Assembly: GCA_031288185.1 (NCBI GenBank) | Contig: JAITRZ010000033.1 | Location: 1-47,709 of the forward strand | From: Coriobacteriales bacterium | GTDB taxonomy: Bacteria > Actinomycetota > Coriobacteriia > Coriobacteriales > UBA8131 | DNA length: 47,709 nucleotides | Reading direction: 5' to 3' | Part shown: positions 1-6,014 of the stretch, piece after piece | How positions within the stretch are numbered: position 1 is the first letter of the stretch | How the letters are laid out: each line of letters opens with the position of its first letter | Position numbers and translations under genes: made by a program | The notes under the pieces: generated by a model | Seen by the model: only the letters and a program-made list of their open reading frames with translations | What the model was told of the DNA's origin: nothing | Databases searched by the model: none

Positions 1-123
1 AAAGCTGTGGGGGATAGTTTTGAGTCTTTGAGAGTTTGCACTACGATCTGCCCGAGGAGAAAGCCTGTCTACCTCGTATTATGGAAAGCTGACTCAAAAA
101 AGTCTGAAACTCACGCTAGCTAA
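1..123 (+). CDS. C-terminal end of an unrecognised protein, cut by the window edge
   Basis: Frame 1 is open from the first base to a TAA at 121-123, giving about 40 codons, while the other two plus frames stop early. The tail is basic and ends ...KKSETHAS. I do not recognise a family. It could be the end of a gene that starts outside the window, or chance, because 40 open codons is weak evidence. The TAGCTAAA at its end resembles the ends of the B genes further on. Confidence 0.3.
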   Translation, partial: KAVGDSFESLRVCTTICPRRKPVYLVLWKADSKKSETHAS

Positions 124-246
124 AGTTAAAAGGACAGGCCCACCAAGTGCCACCTGCTCGCTTGCCGCAGCAGCCCTGCTGTGGCACCGCAGACGCAGGC
201 GCGGTCCACAGTAGGCACCGCGCGTCTTACCGGAAAGGTTAAGAGT

Positions 247-909
247 ATGGACACAGAAAAAGGGCCAGAGCCCATAGACACGCAGGCAAAACAGGCAAGT
301 AGTCAGTGGCAGCTCTCTCTTATGCCGCAGGACCTCATGAAGGCTCTTGTTCTGGGCTCTCGGCTATCTGCCTTGGCAATACTGGAAATAGTTGTATTGG
401 GCTCTTGGGTGCTTGTAGAAGAAAGCCGGTCTTGGATCAAGGGGATGGTGCCTGTAACAGCATTAATTCTACTGGGGCTGATTTTGGCACTTGTATGTGT
501 AAGCCTGCTGTGTTTCTATACCAGGCGTGAGGTATCTAAAAGCAACGCGAACGCAGATGCTTCCCTCACAAAAAAGGGCAAGCGTATATCGGTAACCAGA
601 GAAGGACTCAAGTTTTTTCTTGCGTTTTTAGTCGTTGGCACGATTGCCCCCCTGTTTTCTCTTCTGCGTTTCTTTGACAGTGTATATGCCATGCCGCTTT
701 TTATCCTGGCCTCAGCCGTTGTCATAGCCATGTCTTTTTTGGCCTTACGGGTGTTTTACAGCGGTGTGGTCAAGACAAAGAGGATCGGCTATATAACCCT
801 GGCAGCATGGATGGTTGCTGGCAATCTGGCCTACCTCCTAGGCAACGTAATTGTGTTGTTGCTGGGGCCTTATGCATGGCTGGGAGATTTTTTGAAGAAC
901 CTGGCATAG
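247..909 (+). CDS. Membrane protein A, first copy (about 5 TM segments)
   Basis: This encodes 220 aa from ATG 247, chosen because GGAAAGG lies about 9 bases upstream and the same start and leader recur in the second copy. An upstream in-frame GTG at 181 lies in the unit hairpin and is less likely. The first ~35 residues are hydrophilic, and about five hydrophobic segments follow (residues ~35-60, 70-95, 120-145, 150-175, 185-215). Between segments 2 and 3 sits a basic cytoplasmic-type loop rich in K and R. I do not recognise the family. The size and helix pattern recall small DUF2975-like membrane proteins, but this is only a resemblance. Gene B follows 90 bases downstream, so the two are probably co-transcribed and may form one membrane complex. 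Confidence 0.7.
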   Translation: MDTEKGPEPIDTQAKQASSQWQLSLMPQDLMKALVLGSRLSALAILEIVVLGSWVLVEESRSWIKGMVPVTALILLGLILALVCVSLLCFYTRREVSKSNANADASLTKKGKRISVTREGLKFFLAFLVVGTIAPLFSLLRFFDSVYAMPLFILASAVVIAMSFLALRVFYSGVVKTKRIGYITLAAWMVAGNLAYLLGNVIVLLLGPYAWLGDFLKNLA

Positions 910-942
910 CGAAAAGGGGCTCATTGGCCCTTGAGACGCGCA

Positions 943-984
943 GGCAGGACTTAGCTCACCGCACTGCCTCGTGAGCTTCCTGCC
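943..984 (+). promoter_or_regulatory. Intercistronic hairpin before gene B (copy 1)
   Basis: GGCAGGA..TAGCTCAC (943-959) pairs with GTGAGCT..TCCTGCC (971-984), leaving a small bulge. The hairpin lies directly before the AAAAAGGAG ribosome site of gene B. It is kept in the second copy at 2217-2258, so it may tune translation of B or stabilise mRNA. Its function is inferred. Confidence 0.5.
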
Positions 985-999
985 AAAAAGGAGATGGAT

Positions 1000-1416
1000 A
1001 TGACAGAAAACAATCAGCAGGAAACCCCAGAACAGGACAATCCTATGACTCCTCGTCCGCACAAGACGATACGCTTTTGGCCGGGCCTGGGGGTAGCCTG
1101 CGGCCTGGGAGCACTCCTGGTTGTGCCTTTCGTATTTTGTCTCAGGATATTGTTGGCAATGCTACACGGACAAGGGCAGCATGTGAATTTTTTCAGTACG
1201 GCCTTCCCTTTCCTGTGGCTTGCTCCTATAGCCCTGTGTCTGGTTGCACTATACATCTTTTTGGTACACAAGATAACCTCAGACCTCAAAGATCTTGGCC
1301 TTGATGAAAACTCAGCCCAGGTAAGCAGGCGGTTTGGCATCACCATCTTAAGCCTGTGCATGCTGATTCCCCTGCTTGTTGGAGTGGTGCTTTTGAGCAT
1401 CAGTTCCTCTAGCTAA
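1000..1416 (+). CDS. Membrane protein B, first copy (3 TM segments)
   Basis: This encodes 138 aa from ATG 1000. The ATG at 994 sits directly against AAGGAG, while 1000 has proper spacing and matches the start of the second copy. A hydrophilic, proline-rich N-terminus (~30 aa, PHKTIRFWPG) precedes three hydrophobic segments at roughly residues 30-55, 67-90 and 112-135. The loop after the first segment is the only part that differs strongly from copy 2. No enzymatic motif is visible and no family is recognised. It always follows gene A, so it is probably the partner of protein A. Confidence 0.7.
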   Translation: MTENNQQETPEQDNPMTPRPHKTIRFWPGLGVACGLGALLVVPFVFCLRILLAMLHGQGQHVNFFSTAFPFLWLAPIALCLVALYIFLVHKITSDLKDLGLDENSAQVSRRFGITILSLCMLIPLLVGVVLLSISSSS

Positions 1417-1529
1417 AGGCCCACCAAATGCCACCTGCTCACTTGCCGCAGCAGCCCTGCTGTGGCACCGCAGACGCAGGCGAGGGCACCACAGTAGGCA
1501 CCGCGCATCTTACCGGAAAGGTTAAGAGT

Positions 1530-2183
1530 ATGGACACAGAAAAAGGGCCAGAGCCCATAGATACGCAGTCAAAACAGGCAGGTAGTCAGTGGCAGCCCTA
1601 TAGCGCGCCGCAAGGTTTCATGAAAGCTCTTGTCCTGGGCATTGGGCTGTCTGCCTTGGCAATACTGGAAATAGTTGTATTGGGCTCTTGGGTGCTTGTA
1701 GAAGAAAGCCGACTTTGGAGCATGGGGTTCCCTCCTTTCTTTGTCTTAGCTTTGCTGTGGCTGATTTTGGCATTCCTCTGTATGCTTCTGCTGTGTTTTG
1801 TGAACAAACGCGAGATAGATGAGAGCAACGCGAATGCAGACGGAACGCCCATAGAAAAGGGCAGGCGCGTATTGGTAACAAGGGAGGGGCCCAAACTTTT
1901 TTTCGTGTTTTTAGGCGTTGGTGCGGCCACCTCCCTGCTCCCTCTTTTTCACTGGTTCAACAGTGAGTTTGCTGGCACGATCTTTGCGCTGGGTGTTGTC
2001 ATAGTCGCCTCCCTGTGGGCCTTGAGGATGTTCTACCGCCGTGTGGTCAAGACAAAGAGGATCGGCTATATAACCCTGGCAGCCTGGATGATTTCTAGTA
2101 ATCTGGCCTATTTTCTGGGATACCTTCTTGCTGGGTTTGGTCCTTACCAATGGTTAAGCAGTATTTTGAAGAACCTGGCATAG
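1530..2183 (+). CDS. Membrane protein A', second copy
   Basis: This encodes 217 aa from ATG 1530, with the same GGAAAGG leader as copy 1. The first ~60 and last ~45 residues are almost the same as in copy 1 (for example VVKTKRIGYITLAAWM). The central ~100 residues, covering TM segments 2-4 and their loops, differ at many positions. Such a mosaic fits either gene conversion of the ends or diversification of the middle. The topology is unchanged: a hydrophilic N-terminus and about five TM segments. Function unknown. Confidence 0.7.
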   Translation: MDTEKGPEPIDTQSKQAGSQWQPYSAPQGFMKALVLGIGLSALAILEIVVLGSWVLVEESRLWSMGFPPFFVLALLWLILAFLCMLLLCFVNKREIDESNANADGTPIEKGRRVLVTREGPKLFFVFLGVGAATSLLPLFHWFNSEFAGTIFALGVVIVASLWALRMFYRRVVKTKRIGYITLAAWMISSNLAYFLGYLLAGFGPYQWLSSILKNLA

Positions 2184-2216
2184 CACAAAGGGGCTCATTG
2201 GCCCTTGAGACGCGCA

Positions 2217-2258
2217 GGCAGGACTTAGCTCACCGCACTGCCTCGTGAGCTTCCTGCC
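2217..2258 (+). promoter_or_regulatory. Intercistronic hairpin before gene B' (copy 2)
   Basis: This has the same bulged stem as at 943-984, again followed by AAAAAGGAG. Conservation between copies whose coding centres have diverged argues that the structure matters, although recent gene conversion would give the same picture. Confidence 0.5.
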
Positions 2259-2276
2259 AAAAAGGAGACAATCACT

Positions 2277-2708
2277 ATGACAGAAAACAATCAGCAGGAA
2301 ACCCCAGAGCAGGACAATCCTAAGACTCCTCGTCCGCACAGGACGATACGCTTTTGGCCGGGTTTGGGGGTAGCCTGCGGCCTAGGAGCACTCCTGGTTG
2401 TGCCTTTCGTCTTTTGCCTGCACATCTTTTTTGCCAACCTACTAAGCCTACGTGGAGGGGCGTTCCTTTTTGCCGTGCCCAGCTCTTTACTTGTCCGTTC
2501 TTTCCTGTGGCTTGCTCCTATAGCCCTGTGTCTGGTTGCGCTGTACATCTTTTTGGCGCACAAGATAACCTTAGACCTCAAAGATCTTGGCCTTGATGAA
2601 AACTCAGAGCGCATAAGCAGACGACTTGGCATCACCATCTTAAGCCTGTGCATGCTGGTGCCTCTGCTTATTGGAGTGGTACTTTTGAGCATCAGTTCCT
2701 ATAGCTAA
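2277..2708 (+). CDS. Membrane protein B', second copy
   Basis: This encodes 143 aa from ATG 2277 with AAAGGAG about 10 bases upstream. It matches copy 1 over the N-terminus and the last two TM segments. It differs in the loop after TM1, which is about 5 residues longer and reads LLSLRGGAFLFAVPSSLLVR in place of the copy 1 loop. It has three TM segments and no recognised family. The stop codon directly abuts the third copy of the unit-start repeat. Confidence 0.7.
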   Translation: MTENNQQETPEQDNPKTPRPHRTIRFWPGLGVACGLGALLVVPFVFCLHIFFANLLSLRGGAFLFAVPSSLLVRSFLWLAPIALCLVALYIFLAHKITLDLKDLGLDENSERISRRLGITILSLCMLVPLLIGVVLLSISSYS

Positions 2709-2793
2709 AGGCCCACCAAATGCCACCTGCTCACTTGCCGCAGCAGCCCTGCTGTGGCACCGCAGGCGCAGGAGGGGGTGCCACAGTAGGCGG

Positions 2794-3052
2794 CTACAAC
2801 CTTACTAAAACGGACTGCTTGTTCATAGGGGACGAGGTGGTATAGAGCATCCGCGCCAAAATCTCGTTTGGGGTTCGCCAATGATAGAGCAACATGCTCT
2901 ACCCAAACGGTTGAGCCATAGTACGTAAGGTTTGGGTTTGTTTGTTGCTTTCCACAGGTAGATAAGGCTTTAGCCTGCGCGCTTGCCCCTAACTGTGCTA
3001 AAATCGCGGTTTAGTTGCGCTGGCGTACAACCTGAAGGGAGTGCGGCGCACC
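2794..3052. other. Gene-free stretch before the prepilin-like gene
   Basis: About 260 bases follow the truncated third repeat. I see no RNA gene or convincing open frame. It contains AAGGGAG at 3034-3040, the likely ribosome site of the next gene. A promoter for that gene presumably lies here, but no clear -35/-10 pair stands out. Confidence 0.5.
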
Positions 3053-4564
3053 ATGGTGATTAAAACACAAGCGTTGTGCGAATCTGGCGGCCCTTTGGTT
3101 GGCCGGAGTTGCCTTGCGCGCAAAGCCGGCAGTTCTTTGGTGAGCCAAGGTGGCTTTACCTTAGTTGAGCTGATTGTTAGCCTGCTTATCTTTGGCCTGG
3201 TCATTGGCATCGTTACGTCTATCATGGCATTTAGCGCAAACTTTCTGCGCATTACCGACTTTAAGGAATCAGACAAAGAACTTGCTGAAACAAGTGCTGA
3301 TTTTATCAAAGAGCGCCTGCTCTATGCTACCAGCATAGAAGTCAAAGAGCCTACAGGCAGCCTGCTGCCTGCCACCGTTGCCGCCTCGGGGGATGTACTG
3401 TTTATTGGTCAGGAAAACGGCTCAGGTGCCATTGTGCCCACCAACACAGGCCAGCTCTATTATCTGCGCCAGGGTGACAGCATCCCAAAAAACGTCTTTG
3501 GGAAAGACTACTACCAAAACCAGGAACTCACCTTTACCTATGAGGCGACCATTCAGTCAGTCGCTCCGGACTCTACCCTGCCCCCCAAAGCATTTTCTAT
3601 CACCCTTACCGTCATGAGAGATAATCAGCCCAGCCGGGACTCCACCAAGACCTTTAGTCTCTATGATCTGCCCGCAGGTAACCCCCCCACCCAGCCAGCT
3701 GTAGCCGCCTCTTTAGATAAGCCGTTTTATCTGCTGTTTAGAGGCAGGTATCCTGGCTATACCAACACCGGGCTGCTGCTGCACCTTGATGCCATTGACA
3801 ACGCGGGGCCGGGGGAGCACAAAGACACCTTGGCAGAGTTGGGTGGCCTTTGGCATGACTTATCGGGCCATGGCAATGATCTGACACTGTCCATTACTGA
3901 TGTTGATGGCTCTAATACCAACCCCGTGCGAGAGAGTTCTCTGTATTTTGATGGAGATAAAGACTACGGCGTGATATCTACGCTTGACCTTTCGCTCTAT
4001 AGCGAGGTGACGGTGGAGGTTGTGTTTAGGAAAGCGAACACCGCTACAGGTGGGATGCTGTTTGAGTATTCGGAGAACTGGAACACCAGTGCTGGGTTTG
4101 GAGTCTCATTTAACTGCGGTAGTTCAAAATACGCCTCTGGATACATGCACACCAACTTCTCGAAATGGACTGTTGTCTCTGCGTCAAAGCCAATCAACTA
4201 TGAGTGGGACAATCAAAACGTGCGCTTTACCACCCACAGCAATTTCTTTGGCATGGCTAGCAGCCCACAACAGCTAGAGCCGCGCATAGCCTGGGTTGAG
4301 GGCGAGCGTGTCTCATTCTATGGGAGCGGCGACCCTCCCGGCACGACCCCGCTAACCACCGTAGCGACGTGGTCAGATACCATGAATACCTTCAGCGTCA
4401 AACAACCATTGTATATAGCTATACGGGGTACAGAAAAGACTGCCGCTAACAGTGCCCTCGCTGGCGAAATAGCCTCAGTGCGTATCTATGACCACAAGCT
4501 CAGTAGCGCAGAGGTGGCCCAGAACTATCTCTATGACAGGCTGCGCTTTGGCAGTGGTGCCTGA
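3053..4564 (+). CDS. Prepilin-like protein with C-terminal LamG (concanavalin-like) domain
   Basis: This encodes 503 aa from ATG 3053; the in-frame GTG at 3041 touches the ribosome site and is less likely. Residues 31-45 carry a type IV prepilin cleavage site, GG|FTLVEL, with the conserved Glu at +5, followed by a ~25-residue hydrophobic helix. This is a class III signal cut and N-methylated by a prepilin peptidase. A middle section (~60-215) has pseudopilin-like character. From ~225 to the end there is a Laminin_G_3-type sandwich (LHLDAID, W.DLSGHGND, YFDG, VEVVF, GEIASVRIYDHKLSSAEV). The gene probably encodes a surface or pilus-tip-like minor pilin that binds a glycan or protein. No pilus assembly gene lies in the window, so it depends on machinery elsewhere. 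Confidence 0.8.
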   Translation: MVIKTQALCESGGPLVGRSCLARKAGSSLVSQGGFTLVELIVSLLIFGLVIGIVTSIMAFSANFLRITDFKESDKELAETSADFIKERLLYATSIEVKEPTGSLLPATVAASGDVLFIGQENGSGAIVPTNTGQLYYLRQGDSIPKNVFGKDYYQNQELTFTYEATIQSVAPDSTLPPKAFSITLTVMRDNQPSRDSTKTFSLYDLPAGNPPTQPAVAASLDKPFYLLFRGRYPGYTNTGLLLHLDAIDNAGPGEHKDTLAELGGLWHDLSGHGNDLTLSITDVDGSNTNPVRESSLYFDGDKDYGVISTLDLSLYSEVTVEVVFRKANTATGGMLFEYSENWNTSAGFGVSFNCGSSKYASGYMHTNFSKWTVVSASKPINYEWDNQNVRFTTHSNFFGMASSPQQLEPRIAWVEGERVSFYGSGDPPGTTPLTTVATWSDTMNTFSVKQPLYIAIRGTEKTAANSALAGEIASVRIYDHKLSSAEVAQNYLYDRLRFGSGA

Positions 4565-4686
4565 CGGTTGGGAGGCGGCGGCGGCACAGATGCCCATGCC
4601 GGGTGGATACCACCCAACCATCAGCCCAACCAGTTCGCCTGGATGTTACAAGGGTGGCGATGTCTCGTCACTGGCCTGTTTGGGCG

Positions 4687-5220
4687 TTATGTGTTGTTAG
4701 AAAAATCTTCTGGAGATATAGAACTGAGAAAGTCGCGAAACTCGTCCATCGCCGCCTCTGAATCTTCCAACGGTTGCCTGGTGTCAGCAAGCCGGGTGAC
4801 AAATCGCTGGGCGGCGGCGTTCATCACGTCCTCGTCCACAAAAATGGGTGCCTCGAGCCTGAGTGCCAGGGCGATGGAATCGCTGGGGCGCGCGTCCAGT
4901 TGGATGGTTCTGCCGCCACGGTTTAGGTAGAGGGTGGCAAAAAACGTTGAATCCTGCACACGATCAACCACAACGCGAACCAGCTTGGCTCCCAGGGCAC
5001 CAATTGTGTTGGCCAACAGGTCATGAGTCGCCGGCCGCTGGGGTCGACGCTTTTTCAAAACCGCAAAAATAGACTCAGCCTCTGTCCTGCCAATCCAGAT
5101 AGGCAACACAACGCGTGCCTGGCCATCGCCATTTTGCCAAGGCAGTTTGGGTGCCAAAACCACTACTGAGGGCAGCTCCGGCCCCACCATCACTACAGAG
5201 AATATCGACATTTCAACCAT
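4687..5220 (-). CDS. Bifunctional nuclease (BFN/DUF151) domain protein
   Basis: This encodes 177 aa. I chose ATG 5220 because GGAGAGG lies 9 bases before it; a longer frame to 5340 has no family similarity at its start. Residues ~1-135 match the DUF151/BFN fold: LPIWIGRTEAESIF, RPATHDLL, RVVVDRVQDSTFFATL, LDARPSDSIALALR and APIFVDEDV. The last ~40 residues are an acidic helix. Family members have reported DNase/RNase activity, and some act in stress response. The role here is inferred only from the family. It is divergent from the lipoprotein gene at 5305. Confidence 0.85.
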   Translation of the reverse strand: MVEMSIFSVVMVGPELPSVVVLAPKLPWQNGDGQARVVLPIWIGRTEAESIFAVLKKRRPQRPATHDLLANTIGALGAKLVRVVVDRVQDSTFFATLYLNRGGRTIQLDARPSDSIALALRLEAPIFVDEDVMNAAAQRFVTRLADTRQPLEDSEAAMDEFRDFLSSISPEDFSNNT

Positions 5221-5304
5221 TTTGGCGGCCTCTCCTGAAAACAACGGCAGTAGTGTTAGTATACTAGGAAACCTGACACTCACAAGACCACAAAGGAGAA
5301 AGCG

Positions 5305-5844
5305 ATGAAGCAGAACATGATGGCAAAAGCAGCCTACCAACTGTTGTGCGTGATGATGCTTGTTCTGAGCCTGTCAACATTGGGCCTAACTGTAGCCTGC
5401 GGTGCACCCAGCACGCCTACCAGCAACCAGAACCAAGCACAGGAAACCGCCACGCCAGGCGAGAATGACGAAGCCGCCAAGATAGCGCTGCCCGCCCAAG
5501 TTGTAGTGGATGTGACTATAGACTGCTCAGAGGCCGTAGCTGTGGGCAATGAAATCGCCATCGCCCAAGCCCCGGACGGCAAACTGTTTGCGGGCAAAGT
5601 GGCGGTAAACGAAGGGCAGAGCGCCCTGGACGCGTTGCGCGCTACCGGGTTGGCTATCGTGACCCAGGACTTTTCTGGCCACCCCTTTGTGGACAGCATA
5701 CAAGGATTGGCTTCTGGTGCCACAAGCGCAATGAGCGGTTGGACCTATACCATTAACGGCGAGATGCTGATGGTGGGCATGGATGAGGCCGTACTTGCGG
5801 AGGGCGATGTACTTATCATCACGTACATAAACGAGTTTGAATAG
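5305..5844 (+). CDS. DUF4430 domain lipoprotein
   Basis: This encodes 179 aa, with AAAGGAG 6-7 bases before ATG 5305. The N-terminus is a lipoprotein signal: a basic start, a hydrophobic stretch, and TVAC at about residues 29-32, with Cys32 as the likely lipidation site. A Thr/Gln/Glu-rich linker follows. Residues ~70-179 match DUF4430, a fold related to the C-terminal domain of transcobalamin (EGQSALDALRAT, FVDSIQGL, SGWTYTINGE, GDVLIITYINEFE). Relatives are often cell-surface proteins tied to cobalamin or small-ligand binding. The ligand here is unknown. Confidence 0.8.
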   Translation: MKQNMMAKAAYQLLCVMMLVLSLSTLGLTVACGAPSTPTSNQNQAQETATPGENDEAAKIALPAQVVVDVTIDCSEAVAVGNEIAIAQAPDGKLFAGKVAVNEGQSALDALRATGLAIVTQDFSGHPFVDSIQGLASGATSAMSGWTYTINGEMLMVGMDEAVLAEGDVLIITYINEFE

Positions 5845-6014
5845 CCTAGCAACCGCCGCAGGCGCTGCTCGTGGCGACCCTACTGATGCTGCCCCTGGCA
5901 ATTCCACTGAGTGTGCGGCTCTGCTGAGTGTGCGGCTCTGCTGTTTGTACAAAAGCCCGCCTGCTCTCAGCCCTCCTGATGATGCGAGAAACTTGATGAT
6001 GCGAGAAACTGCTT

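Larger units (their letters stand above)
136..2793 (+). repeat. Tandem duplication of a ~1.29 kb two-gene unit with a partial third copy
   Basis: Unit 1 spans 136-1416, unit 2 spans 1417-2708, and a third copy of the unit start runs 2709 to about 2793 and then breaks off. Each unit begins with AGGCCCACCAA and carries a hairpin (GCCGCAGCAG pairing with CTGCTGTGGC, one G-U) at 164-185, 1445-1466 and 2737-2758. It then carries gene A, an intercistronic hairpin and gene B. Non-coding parts are nearly identical between units, whereas the middles of the genes have diverged. No transposase or terminal inverted repeats are visible, so unequal crossing-over is the simplest origin. Confidence 0.9.

Noticed and set aside
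4601-4615. GGGTGG-ATA-CCACCC stem after the prepilin-like gene
   Set aside because: It is a short stem with a three-base loop and no U tract, too weak to call a terminator.
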